Shown here piece after piece: positions 13,546-25,459 of a DNA stretch of 64,000 nt. The number at the start of each line of letters is the position of its first letter. Within the stretch, counting starts at the first letter, position 1. The DNA lies in contig VYZB01000144.1 in the NCBI GenBank assembly GCA_013397455.1, positions 1,016,791-1,080,790 on the forward strand, given 5' to 3'. The notes beneath the pieces are model-generated. The model saw only the letters and a list, made by a program, of their open reading frames with translations. It did not search any database and had not been told where the DNA came from. Both the position numbers and the translations under genes were made by a program. This DNA is from Crotophaga sulcirostris (lineage: Eukaryota > Chordata > Aves > Cuculiformes > Crotophagidae).

Positions 13546-15429
13546 TTGAGTGCACTGAGTCCCAGATTTTCAGAGTTACAATAACAGATCCCAATCTGTT
13601 CAGACCACAATCTGATACCCTGAATGCAGCCAAGGTTGCTAAACAAACTACAGCTCTGATTTGATCCGATGCTGAAGAGCTTTCGCTGTCACTGATACTG
13701 ATAGATGTATCCTCTTAGAACACAGATAAGCCTTCAGAAAACTGCAAGAAAGCTAACATGGTAATATTTACAGGTGCTGTTGAGGGCAGCATCTTGCTGC
13801 TTGTTCTTACTGTTTCTTGCTTCATTAAAAGACGGTGATTAGCGTTAGGTGTTTTACCTCCATGAAGGCTTTTATATACTTGATCCTGTAACTTTTCTTT
13901 TCTTTTGCTAAGATGTACAGAATGAGTTTTTATTTTTTTTTGTGACTAAATACTCAGCGATTTTTCAACACCTTAAAACTATGATTAGCTACAGTAAATA
14001 CAATCGGTATTGCAGAAATAAAATAGCAGGGAGAGAATCTTCTTTCCATACAAGGGAACACACTCACTGTCTTGGCTAGTGTGGTGCTGGAAGATTATGC
14101 AGACTTGGTTTTACACTGTGGCCTCTAGATCCCCACTCATTCCAGTTCCTGTGGTATAGATTTGCTCTGTATACGAGTACTGGTTTTGACAATGTTACCT
14201 TGCATTTTAATGTATGAAACTTCATTGAGCTTAGATTTGCTAAGCTGAGCAGTTCAAATGACTTTGTAAGTAGTTCTGTATCTGTGTTTTTTTTCACTCC
14301 TCTGCAAATATTTGCATAATCAGACATAGATTTGTGTTTCTTTCTAATTCTGGGTAACAGTTTTTCTTGGTGTCAGGCCTAGTGAGAAACATCCTTGTTT
14401 GACAAGGATTTCCTCATTTGGAACAACTTTTTGAAAGCTGCTACCTAGCTATTTCTAATTTCATGTAATGATAGAAATGTAACAACAGTGTGTAAAACTT
14501 TTCCTGATGTATTCAAAACACTGGCCTTACATCTTTTACAGTAAGGATTTATCCTTGTGTCCTCTGTTTTTATTAATTTATGTAGAATATTTTTGTGTTC
14601 CCTATTTTTACTGGTTTTGTCTTAGATTTCAGTTGTTTTGTTATGATGATGGGCATAAATAGTTTATTTAGTTATTTGTTACTATAATCTGCTATTCCCT
14701 CTTAAAGCAGGCTCTTATCCAAAGTTCTTAACTGACTGAGAAGCGCTGAAAATTTCATAATAATAATATTTTCATTCTGTATTTGTTTTCTTTGGAAATA
14801 TTGGGATGTGTGTGTTTGTGGTGATGGGATGAATGCCCAAACCAGGATTTATTTTTTTGTTTATTAATTCATGACAAGTGAAACTTATTTTCCAACTTGT
14901 GATCGAGTTTTTCAGTTCTCAAGTTCTATCTGACTACTTGAAAAACATGTTGCAAAACCGAAGTATTTTGAAAAAGAAGTCCCATACCATTAAGAATCTG
15001 TTTCAACCTCTCCCACATATCTTTTTTTTCCAACATATCTAGTAACAGTTTTGTTTATTATTTAATGAACAAAAAAATGGTTGGTTTCTTGAGGTTTCTG
15101 CTGTTGTTCACTTTATTTGGTGCAGTCAATCCCTTGCACATTTGAAGTAGTTTTTATGAGCACTGTAACTTACTTTATTGATGTTGGAACAGAAAAAAAT
15201 ACTTGGAAATAAAATTTGTGAATCAAGAAATGTGTTCTGCTGGTCCTCAAGACTGAGATACCCTGACCAGCATCTGACATCTATAAAGGGGTAACCAATA
15301 TTTTACATTAGGCCTAAAATTATATTTTATGGTAGTGATTTGTATATATATCCAGCTATAGCTTAACTATTAGAAGTGTAGTTAGTAGTAGATTGTTTGA
15401 CCAATGTCTGAATCAATCACTGTCTAACT

Positions 15430-15660
15430 AAAATTAAATTATTACTCACCGTTTGATTGCCATTTTTCATTCAGTCATTGATTCATTACCATTTGATCCT
15501 CAATAAACCCCTTTGAATTAACCCCATAACAATGACGTTTAATTCACTTGCAACAGAGCTCCATAGCTAATTAATGCTAAATGAAGTGGGAACCTGTGTC
15601 CATAATCAAATGAAAATGGTGTGGGAATACACATGCTTTAATCTGAATCTATCATGGTTT
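15430..15660. promoter_or_regulatory. Candidate conserved noncoding element, homeodomain-motif rich
   Basis: This stretch combines non-repetitive texture with dense TAAT/ATTA motifs, including TAGCTAATTAATGCTAAATG, a CRE-like TGACGTTT core and ATAATCAAATGAAAATG. The location in an NDUFS6-IRX interval, which is rich in developmental enhancers in vertebrates, makes it a candidate. There is no direct evidence of conservation here. Confidence 0.25.
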
Positions 15661-17287
15661 TTGGTGTTGATAGACTAGTTAAGGTTCTGTACATCAGCCT
15701 CTGAAGAAATAACCTTTTCTATTAATCATATTTGTGGAGACAGGAAAAAATATGACAACAGGAGTTGTAGGAAATGCCCATTTTGTTTCATTCTACTCTC
15801 TATCATCCCTAGATTATTCTGCTCTCCAGACTATGTCTGGTTTGGTGGCAGGTCCAGGGATCATCGAATGTAAAAAAAAAATGTAAGGAAGCATGACCTG
15901 GGATCCTCAACTGTTTCACATCTAGCTGAGTGTCACAGTCTCAAGCTGGTGTCTGCTTTCCTCCTGCATGATTGCTTTTCTCCTGCACGAATTTCTGCTG
16001 AGTTGGTTGGATGATGGCAAAATGTTAGCAGAAGGATGGATATAGCTGCTGTCTTACAGTAAGAGTACTTTGTCACAGCGTGTGCTTGGTAACACAAAGG
16101 CTGACAGTGCAAACTTTCAAGTAATGAGCACAAACATTAGAGCTTTGGTTCCTTGGTAAATATTCTAACTTGGCTGTTATTCCAATTACTGTAATGATGG
16201 GTGAAGTAGCAAATCAAACAGTGTTTTTTTGGGCTCTGTATCCAAACAGGCACATACACACCCACACATACTCCTTCTACCCCTTCTCTTTTTGATTGTA
16301 TTCAACTCTATTGATTTAACTCACACGCTGTTGTCAGGCCAAGCCTACAAGTTGATATGTTCATCTTTTGCATCTTTTGCTACCTAGGAAATACTAGCAG
16401 TATGATTTCTGGTCTTCGAGATGAGCATGTGATTTTTATGTGCTTTAATGGTGCAATTGCCATGTTCCTCTTTGTCCTCTGTATCCTGGCCTAATTTTCC
16501 AAATAAAGTCTTATATTCAAATATATAGAATAATCTTCCTTCCCTTTATGACTATTTGATGCAATTTTGAAAGTGGAACTGGACTGCATGCAACAAAAAT
16601 CAAACTGGTCAGTATGAGAGTATAAGCTTAGATTTTTTTTTTTTAACTCCCACTTTTTACTTTCTTTACTATTTTCACAAGTCATATTCATTGCATGAGG
16701 ATTTCACTATATGGATACTGGTAAAATATTTTTACAAATATATGAATAGCATTCTATGTTGGTAAATAATAATTTGGTTACAGAGCAAATATGATGTAGT
16801 ACATTCTTCATTATGGATGGGGGAGCCTTATGTCATCCGAGTAAAAATATATGTGTGTGTATTAGGAAGCTGGAAAAAGTTGGGGGGCTGGGGAACAAGC
16901 CCATAATAATTAAATAATTTTTTTTGGTGACTTGCCAGTAAAGCCAAGGAAAGTCACATTGTCAGCTCATCACTCTGAACCCCATGGTACTATCTGAAGT
17001 GCTTCATGTATCATTCATTACAGCAGGTAGAGGAACAGTGAAATGTGGTTCACTTTAGCAGTAAACTCCTTTAGGACTGTTTGGCTAAGTGACTTAATGG
17101 CTTATTCTTAATGTTCTTCTCTTTTATCTTGAGACCTCATAACTCAAAATGACCAAAAATAATTCAAATTCTTCTTGGCAGCAGGTCACCTGTGAAATAT
17201 TTTCTGTCCAACTTTATTACTTTTGAGTACAAAATGCCAAGAAATATGTGTGTGCTTGTCTGGATATATGAAAGACTTACAGAAACA

Positions 17288-17343
17288 TACATCCTCTGTG
17301 TACATCTATGACTCCTACATATCTTCTGTATACGTCTGTGGCT
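17288..17343 (+). repeat. 28 bp tandem duplication, two units
   Basis: TACATCCTCTGTGTACATCT at 17288 and TACATATCTTCTGTATACGT at 17316 align over 28 bases with several mismatches. It lies in a short + frame with no known function. Confidence 0.7.
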
Positions 17344-18806
17344 TTTTTATTATGGCAACAAAGAAAAAGTATTTAAAATCATATAATCTGTACCTCATTA
17401 TAGTCTGTTCCATTTTAAAAGCACTTAAGTCTTGACATAAGGCACTGATAAGTGACATAAAAGCAGAAACAATGGAGAACTAGAGGCAGTGGGACTTACT
17501 GGGATACAGAAAGAAGTAATGAAGAAAAGATGAGAGTAAGTATTTGGGCAAAAGAGGGGAATTGAGAGGCAACAAACTTTGGTATAAATTTTTATCTAAT
17601 TTTTTTTTCCTAATACAGAAAATGTCTATGCATGTTACATGGAAGAATTTTTAGAAAACATTCAATAGCAGGCACAAATAGAAAAACTTGGAATTTCTAT
17701 TTAGAAACAAAATACCTCATAACTCCTAGAAGGATAATCGTGTAATTCTCCATACATCTTTTAAATTATGTTATCAGAAAAGATAGATGGACAGTCAAAA
17801 GGAAAATTTTATGTAAATAGAACTTGCCCAGAAAAAAAAATCATTTATTAGGTAAATAGCAGTTATGTACAGATACAGAAGAAGTGGCAAGTGCAGGGGC
17901 AGTGGTGTCCTGGGCTGTGGTTGAAGAAATCAGATTTAATAGTCCCTGGATGTAAGACTCTGGTATAACTATATGTGGACCAAAACAGATTCAATAAAAG
18001 TCTAACAAAAGGAAGTGGATCCAGGCAAAACGTACATAAGGTAACAAATAGCAAATATCTGTTAACTAACTCTTTCCTAGCTTTTGATTTTTAATTACCC
18101 AAGAAAAATTAAACCTATTTATTAGCATTTTGTGGTCTACCTGTCTACCTGTGGTCTAACAGGGAATGGGAGAGGTACCAGGCAGCTGCTAGAGGCAGAG
18201 CAGGAGGTACTATGGCATTTCTGAAATCTGACCTAAAGCCTTACTGTAAGACTGCTGTTCTCCTTTTGTACTCCACTCCCTTAAGACACAAACCATCCTC
18301 ACACAATACTAAAGGAAGCATCATATTTATATTTTTAAAACAATCACTGAAACAATTACACAATGGATTTACTTCAAAGTTGGTATATACATTTCTAACC
18401 TTCTATGATCTATTTTAAATATATTATCACATTTATTTTAATAATAAAAGCTTGAACAGATAGTGCAGCCATGAAATGGCCAAAAATAATTCTACCACCA
18501 TTAACAGATAGCTTGCTCTTTAAAAATTCCTGGTGTTTGACAAGAAAATAATTACGTTGTCAGAGAAAAAGAGGGACCTTTTTCTCTCTTGCAAAAGCAC
18601 ATCTTCAGAATTTGACGGATTTCAAAATCCAGGGATTATTGCTTTTGCAGTGGGCCAGGAGATCCGTTAATGACTGGCTTCTATTTTTCAGTATTCCGGC
18701 ATAGCTGCCTTAAGGTCTCTGAATCTACTCTGTCATACCCAAACACCTCTGCAGGTACAGTTACTGACAGGACGCAAGCTTAACAAAGAGGGCATGACAT
18801 GAAAAT

Positions 18807-18820
18807 CACACACACACACA
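18807..18820. repeat. Short (CA)n microsatellite
   Basis: Seven CA units abut the 3' tail of the CR1 copy that follows. It probably grew from the degraded tail. Confidence 0.85.
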
Positions 18821-19097
18821 GTATAACCAGGTTGTTAGGGACCTCTAAGATCATCAAGTCCAACCTATAAGCCAACACTAACACCATCTCATCACCTAAA
18901 CCATGGCACTCAGTGCCTCATCCAGTCTTCCCTTAAACAGATCCAGGGTCAGCGACTCCACCACCTCCCTGGGCAGCGCATTCCAGTGGCCAATCACCCT
19001 TTCAGTGAAGAACTTCTTCCTAACATCAAGTCTAAACCTCCCCTGACGAAGTTTAAGTCCGTGCCCTGTAGTTCTAGTTCTGTCACTGGTCACCTGT
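18821..19097 (-). repeat. CR1 LINE, truncated copy (young TACTGTGA-tail lineage)
   Basis: The + strand text from GTATAACCAGGTTGTTAGGG, through CTAAGATCATCAAGTCCAAC and ACCATGGCACTCAGTGCCTC to GTCACTGGTCACCTGTGAG, is the reverse complement of the copies at 45399 and 59944. The reverse-strand frame 18896-19093 encodes the end of CR1 ORF2 ([20 protein letters not shown] ... DEALSAMV, stop) without interruption. It is about 275 bp, 5'-truncated in the usual CR1 way. Confidence 0.95.
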
Positions 19098-22000
19098 GAG
19101 AAGAATGTTAAGAAAGAACAGAATTCAGATGAAAGGATTTTAAAAACAAAGATTCATAACAAAAAATGTGAATGGATTGGAATAAACCATGAGCCAGGTT
19201 GCTTTGTAGTACTGTGCAGTCAGACTGGTTATTGCCATCTACCTGATTTCTTACTGTAATCCATTGACTGTCAAACGCAAAGCTGCCCAGGCCTCCCCTT
19301 GGAGCAGGCAGTATTGGTTCATGGTGAAAACTGTGGTGTCAATCTCATTAAAATACACCTTTGGCCTGGAGGGACATGCAGTGGTCTTGGAGATAAATTT
19401 TGGTTTTGCTGCTTCTGCTCAGTGATGAACATCACAGCATGACTTAGTCTTGCAGGCCTCATATTTTTCCCAGCTGGGACAATGTCCCACACGTGCTTCC
19501 ACACGTGGTCAGAGAGAGCACTGTAGGTTCAATTGATGAGAAATGTCAGATCTGTCATTGGGTTGTTAGTACACTAAATGGAAAGAAAAAGGTGGTGGTT
19601 GTATGAAGATGTGTTACAATCTCATGGCTACCTTCCTTAGCTTGCTCTAGGCGTATTTTGTAGAATAATGTGTGCAGCCTTATAAACAGTGGTGTGTAGC
19701 CTAGTAGATAAGGAAGGAGAAGCAGGGTAATTAGCCTGCTAAGCAAAGAAGTTAATATGATGAGCTGCTGGCAAAACTATGTGCATATTTTTTTTAATAA
19801 TTACCTCATTCTATTTGATTGAAGCATACTGCTTAATATTTCCAGGGATTATGGTAAAGAAGGTTCAAATGTAATTCCTTACGTAGTCTTATTGATTTAT
19901 TTATTATTTTTTAAAACGTAAATGCAGGGAGATATTCTGTTTGTTAAGAGAGACCTCTAGGACCTCTCCTGTCCTTTGAGTTTCCAGGGTATTTATTAAA
20001 GCTTAGGAGATTCCTTTGGTCAGTTCCTATGGTGAATTTCCTTAGACCATGCTGGCTTGAACATATCTATTCCCTTTCAAAGAATTTATAAAAGGTTCTT
20101 TCTATTTCTTCTTAAGACTGGTCTCATCAAATGTGTGGTCACAATTTATCTTTGCTTGATTCTTCACAAAAAAAGGAAATGAGTGGTTCCTTCAGGCTTA
20201 ACTATGTTGTTCTCAGCTAGCTGCTACCTTTTCCTACCTGGCAATAAACCAAAACATACTTTTTCTTTCTGATTTTTTTTCAGTATAGCTATTGAACTGA
20301 TTATTGTTGCCTTTAATGTTCATTGCTTACCAAATCTTGCTTCGTGCCTTATCTTTCTGATAGACTCTTAACATCATTTTGCTGTTGTTTATATTCATTT
20401 TTCATTATGTGCCTCTAGTACCATGTCCTTGGTAAACACTTTCATGAGCGAGACTGTTCACTGAAGATTTCTCTAATTGCTGTATCTGTACCAAAAACTC
20501 TTGCTGAGATCTTCATGCAATGTAGCCACGTTTGCTCAGGTGTAAAATACTTCTTGAAGACTTCTTCCAATGTTTTCTTAGCCTCAAAGCCTTTTGAAAC
20601 CAATATTTGTTCTAACCTTGTATTGTAACTTCCCCCGTGTATGTTTACCTGGTTGAGGTGAAATAAAACAAAATTGTTATGGCCTCTTACAGGTGGTTAT
20701 GTCCAAAGGTGTATCTTCTGCACAGACCACGGGAAAAATAAACTAACAAGTAGATGGAGGTAACAGTTTGTGGCACTGTGGTGATGCAGAATATTAAAGT
20801 AGGGGAGGATTATTTTCTTATTTCTAGCAAAATGGATGTGACAGGTGCTTTCATTTTCTTGGCAGGCAGTTCTTTAGTTATTGTGGAGGAAATCACATAA
20901 CAATCTTGAATATCAGCTCTTCAGCCAGGATGGAAAAACAGGAAGTGGGGCAGAGAAGCCACATTCTCACACATTTCAGACAAGGCAGGTTAATGCCAAG
21001 AATATTATAAAGTACACGAAGTTAGGGCAGATAGTAGGAGTAAGAGGAGGTGGCCCTTTCTTTAAGAATGAGCAGAGAGATAAGGTTCACAGTTAGATGC
21101 TGTCTGAGTAAAGATCCAGGCCACGGGAAGGATCTGTGCCTCTTGGGTTTCAACCACCTCCTGCCAGTGTTCTTTTGCAGGCAAGCTGGCCACTTGAACT
21201 TGGGTTTTGGGTAGTCCATGAGAAACTCAAGGACCTTTACTGTGCAGATGCGTCTTGTATGCTCCAACTCTATGTACCATAGGCAACTACCCGCAAAGCA
21301 GTCTAGGTGTTCAAGGAGAAGAAATGGGAACAAAATTATTATTGCTATTATTTTTAGTACTGCATCCAGTTCCTTGTTTTTGATGCCATGAACCACTGCT
21401 TTCTTTCATATCATAGTAGTTTCGACTTGTGCACTTCAATTTATTTTTTTTCACATGTGTAGTCATCAGGCTGTCTTTTGTATACAAAGCTGTTCCTTCA
21501 TAATGTTGTTGTGGTAATACAGTCCTTAGGATAACAAATGATAAAATGTAAGAGTTTGACTAAAAGATACACGTGCTTAGAAGAGTCTCTGGAATTTTTG
21601 ATACAGTGCATTGGGTTTGTGTTACACACATTTTATGGGGAAAAGAACCTTTTCTGCATTTTCCATGTTTACATTTCTTGACTGCCATGTTGCCAAAGGT
21701 AGAATAGGAGGTCCTGATAGATTTTCTTTATATCCTTTACAATGCAAAGGAGACTTGATAAATATCCTATATTTTAGGTTATCTATTTCTTGACATATTA
21801 AAGGATGCTTTTAAGTGTTTCTTTGAGAAAAATTACCCACTATCTTGTGTGTGAAATACAGCTTTTGATATTTTTCAAGTGGAAAGGCTTTGGGCTGTAG
21901 AAGTGCCTTTTTAATTGCCCTGGAAAATTTCATTCCCCTACAGTGGTAAAATTTGTATTCCCCTTTCATTTGCCCTTCTTAAGGATATTCAGTCTGTCAA

Positions 22001-22578
22001 AAGCTGATGAACATCTGAAGAATCCAGGTTGTACTACTGCCAAGGCAATAACAGATGCTGCTGCAGCAGCCAGAACTGCAACCACAGTGACTACTTCTGT
22101 GCTGAAAATGCTGATGTGTCACGGTAGCAGAGCTTGGAGGTAGCAGCTTCTGCTGCTACAGTTGTACAGAGTACCATCAAATTTTGGCACTTGTTTTCTT
22201 TAAGCTCCAAGCAAGCAAAGAATCAATCTTAAAATTTACTTTTTTTTTTTAAAGAATTGTGTTACAAGAATATTTGTTGTAATTTTTAGCACTCAAAGTC
22301 TAGAACTGAGCTTGCAATCACCTCACGTGCTTCCTGTGTCTCTATTCTGCATCTGCATTCTGATTCTGAATTGTGTGGTCATATGCAATTTTCAGCCCTC
22401 TTTTAATCTTGCCTCCTTTAGAGTCCAGTGTAAAAATATCAATGGACTGAAATCTAGTTGGAGTGGAATTGCTTTTTAAGTATTTCACTTTTCAGTAACA
22501 GGCTCCTGATGTAGTCCCTGATGTGGTTTATTACATGTTCCTTCTTATTCATTTGTTTGCTAAGGTTAGTGATTCCAG
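19098..22578. other. Intergenic DNA
   Basis: No gene or repeat that I recognise. The reverse 124-codon frame at 21022-21396 and other small frames have no family resemblance. A CTG/GCA-rich patch at 22056-22080 encodes a short alanine run in one frame and is probably chance. Confidence 0.5.
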
Positions 22579-23373
22579 TCATGGAATCATAGAATGGTTT
22601 GGACTGAAAGGAGCCTTTAAAGATCATCTGGTTCAAATCATCATGCCAAGGACAGGGATGTCTTCCACTAGATTAGGTTGCTCAAAGACCCATTCAACCT
22701 GACCTTGAACACTTCCAGATACGAGGAATCCACAGCTTCTCTGGGTAACCTGTTCCAGTGCCTCGCCAGCCTAATCATAAAATGTTTCTTCCTTATATCT
22801 AATCTAAACCCATCCTCTTTCTATTTGTAAGTGTTAGCCCTTGACCTTCACTACAGGCAGTGGTAATAAGTGTCTCTCCATCTTTCTTCCAAGCCCACTT
22901 TAACTATTCTAAGGCCACAATAAGGTCTCCCCAGAGCATTCTTTTCTCCAGGCTGAACAACCCCACCTCTCTCATCCTTTCTTCATAGGAGAGGTGTTCC
23001 AGCCCTCTGATAATTTTTGGCCCTCCCATTGGCCTGTTCTAACTGGCCCATGTCTTGTACTGGGGATCCTAGACTGGATGCAGTACTCCAGGTGGGCTCT
23101 CACAAGAGGAAGCAGAAGGGCAAAACGTTTCCCTCAACCTGCTGGCCACACTTCTTTTGATGCAGCCCAAGATGGGGTTGCTTTCTGGGCTGCCAGCGCA
23201 CATTGCTGACTTGGTGTCTTATTTTTAATCAACCATTATCCCAGAGTCCATTTCTACAGAGAATCTCAATCTGTTCATCAAGCAGACTTGACTGATATTG
23301 GTGATTGCCTCAAGTCAAGTGCAGAACTTTGCATACGGCCTTGTTGAACCTTGTCATGTTCACATTGGCCTAC
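22579..23373 (-). repeat. CR1 LINE, longest older-lineage copy (~795 bp)
   Basis: It opens ATGGAATCATAGAATGG (tail complement). It runs through CTGACCTTGAACACTTCCAG, CTCCAGGCTGAACAACCCCA, CAGTACTCCAGGTGGGCTCT and CCTCAACCTGCTGGCCACAC, and ends near TTTGCATACGGCCTTGTTGA and TTCACATTGGCCTACG. It keeps more of the ORF2 interior than the copies at 396 and 8565, with which it shares word order. No open frame survives along its sense strand. Confidence 0.93.
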
Positions 23374-23458
23374 GTTTAACATTAGATCTGTACTGCATAC
23401 TTTCTCTAACCAATAAACTGCACTATGTCTTTTCATTGTTTAATGCTACCTGGCAACT

Positions 23459-23556
23459 AAGCAGCACACAGACTCACTCACACATCCCAGCTGGGGTGCA
23501 GGGGAAAACTGGAAAGGTGTAAGTGAGAAAAATCATGGGTTGAGATAAAGACAGGA
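23459..23556 (-). repeat. ERV-type LTR fragment
   Basis: GGTGTAAGTGAGAAAAATCA followed by TGGGTTGAGATAAAGACAGG matches, with small changes, the outer part of the solo LTR at 60885-61466 (there GGGTAAAAGTGAGAAAACTC and GAAATAAAGACAG). Similarity stops abruptly after the ATAAAGACAG block, so only about 100 bp remain. No coding sequence is present. Confidence 0.75.
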
Positions 23557-23823
23557 CTTCCAGATCTAGGCAGAAGAATACTGTATTCTTACATGGCATT
23601 TCCTATGCAGCGAACTTTCTTTTTAAACATTGCAATTCAGTTCTATTAATGAACTGGTGTCTTTGGAAGCGAGATATTCCTATGGTTCAATTGTCTAGTT
23701 ATGAAGGTGTGAAGACTGAGCCGCTGGTAGGAATCTCAAAACTCAACTACTTGGTGGTCACTGTGATCAAGACAACCACCAGTCACCACTTACGTGGGGT
23801 GCTGCCAGGTGATCCCTGTGGTA

Positions 23824-23964
23824 GGTGGACCCAGCACCATGGATGATTCTTATCAAGGTGGATCCACCTTCATTGGCTCCATGCCATGCTCTGGTGGATC
23901 CACCTCCATGGGCTCCACATCATGCTTTGATGGATCCACCTACACGGGTTCCATGTCCTCTTTG
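23824..23964 (+). repeat. 36 bp tandem repeat, three units plus a degenerate lead unit
   Basis: Units start at 23857, 23893 and 23929, each 36 bp, opening with GGTGGATCCACC (GATGGATCCACC in the third). A 33 bp degenerate unit precedes at 23824 and contains a Kozak-like CACCATGG at 23836-23843. Because 36 is a multiple of three the repeat reads as 12-residue units in the frame from ATG 23839: GGSTFIGSMPCS, GGSTSMGSTSCF, DGSTYTGSMSSL. A GTAAGT splice-donor-like hexamer starts exactly at the array end (23965). I recognise no protein family. It may be a noncoding minisatellite whose length happens to preserve a frame. Confidence 0.85.
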
Positions 23965-24112
23965 GTAAGTGAACACACCAGTGCCCCATGCTGTTCTACC
24001 GTGTGCCCACAGCTGCATACTGGACAGCGTCAGTCACATGAGCATGGGCAATGGCTCTCATGGCATGAGAGGTGATGATGTGTCTCCTTCTCATCTCATT
24101 GTCTTTCTTCAG

Positions 24113-24453
24113 GATCATGGGACATGCCTTCTTCCTCCATGTTTGTGGGAAGCGACTCCGTGCTATCAGACACAAAGGTGAGGATCCACTTGCCTGGCTG
24201 ATCTTGATGCTCCCTGGCAGGCAGACATGCTTTGGCTCCACGCTGTTCCTTGGTCTGAAGCCAGTGATGTCCAATGCAAAGGTAAGCAGCCCCTTGCCTG
24301 GCTGCTCCAGCTGCTCCTTGACCGGCAGACACACTTCAGTTCTGCACTGTTTCCTTGTGGGTCTAAAGCAAAAGTTTTCTGATTCAAAGGTGAGCAGCCA
24401 CTTGCCTCGCTGCTCTGGCTGCTCTTCCTTCCAAGCACCTTCAGCATCCAAAG
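24113..24453. repeat. ~104-108 bp tandem repeat, about three units, with donor-like junctions
   Basis: Three diverged units are marked by AAAG followed by GTGAGG (24178), GTAAGC (24282) and GTGAGC (24390), then CC(A/C)CTTGCCTGGCTG-like text and a GGCAGACA(T/C)-CTT block. Spacings are 104 and 108 bp. A strong acceptor-like TGTCTTTCTTCAG ends at 24112. In one + frame each unit ends (S/F)SD/N-x-K: LSDTK, MSNAK, FSDSK. A 151-codon reverse frame (23996-24451) also crosses the entire array, so openness alone is not proof of coding. I cannot assign a family. It could be an exon-duplication relic or a minisatellite. Confidence 0.7.
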
Positions 24454-24460
24454 ATCAGTG

Positions 24461-25459
24461 AACTGTGGGCCAGTTGCAGGGACCCCAGCTTCTCTAGGTC
24501 CTGAGCAAGAGCAAATGCAGTGGCTGGTGATGTCATGAGGTCATTTTTATGTCACTGTGATTGTGACTGTAGTGGAGGTGCGTGGCCAAATTTGGCACAT
24601 TTGGGCATGGGAGGCCTGTGGCCTGAGAGGCACTCAAGTGTGGGAGAGTTATTTCTGATCCTTCTTGTGCTATTAACATATTTTTAAAAGCCCTTTCTGT
24701 TGTCCTTCACAGTACTGGCCAGCTTGAACTCTAATGGAGCCTTGGTTGCATGAATTTTCTCCCTGCTCTGGCAAACAACATCTTTCTAGTCCTCCTGTGT
24801 CACCTGTCCTTGCTTCCAATGTCTGTATACTTTCCTTATGCTCTTATAGGCTGATAAAAATATGTGTCTGTATGTTTGTGTAACCTTTCTATATGCCATA
24901 GAACCTCTGTTCTTTTACTGCCAGGAGCTTAGGTAACTGTTTGAAAACTAAGAAAAATTTTATCAGCATTTTATACAGAGGTGCAATATAACTACGATAA
25001 TTTTTGATCAAAGAGATGCCATTCGTACAAGCAGAGTCTTTGCAGAGTGGGATTTTCATGCCACAGGTATTTTTTCTGGGCTTGTTGATGTTTTTTTTTC
25101 TTGCTTTTGTATGTTTGTAGGCCTTTTTTAAGAGAAGAGTTGGTCAAACTGAAATTTGAGCAGAATTTTCAGAGATCATAGAGCAAATTTTTACTTTAGA
25201 TGTAACCTTCAGTAAGGTTTAAAACCCCAAAATTTTAAAAGAACCCAGTTAAGAAATTGCAGAACTAGTAGTTCTAGTATTTATTATATCATCTAAGCTA
25301 GGCTTTGTGGCAGAGAGATAAAAGATAAGTAACGCAGGATGCATCTTTTGAAGAAGCTCCAGGTACTTCTAAGTGACTATCACTACAGCCTTCTGTAATA
25401 ATGAATTTGTTGTGCGGTCCTCTTGTAAACTGTCCAGGAGGCAAAGGAATTGTTATGTC
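24461..25459. other. Intergenic DNA
   Basis: Between the tandem arrays and the next old LINE. Nothing is recognised apart from short T runs near 25091. Confidence 0.5.

Larger units (their letters stand above)
12451..18806. other. Intergenic DNA
   Basis: No supported gene. Notable items inside are a GC-richer patch at 13340-13545 that could be a retroviral LTR scrap, a homeodomain-motif-rich patch at 15430-15660, and a 28 bp tandem duplication at 17288-17343. Frames in this stretch are short and unrelated to known families. Confidence 0.55.

Noticed and set aside
22021..22160. Alanine-rich frame with CTG/GCA repeats
   Set aside because: Too short and imperfect for a triplet expansion or a coding exon.
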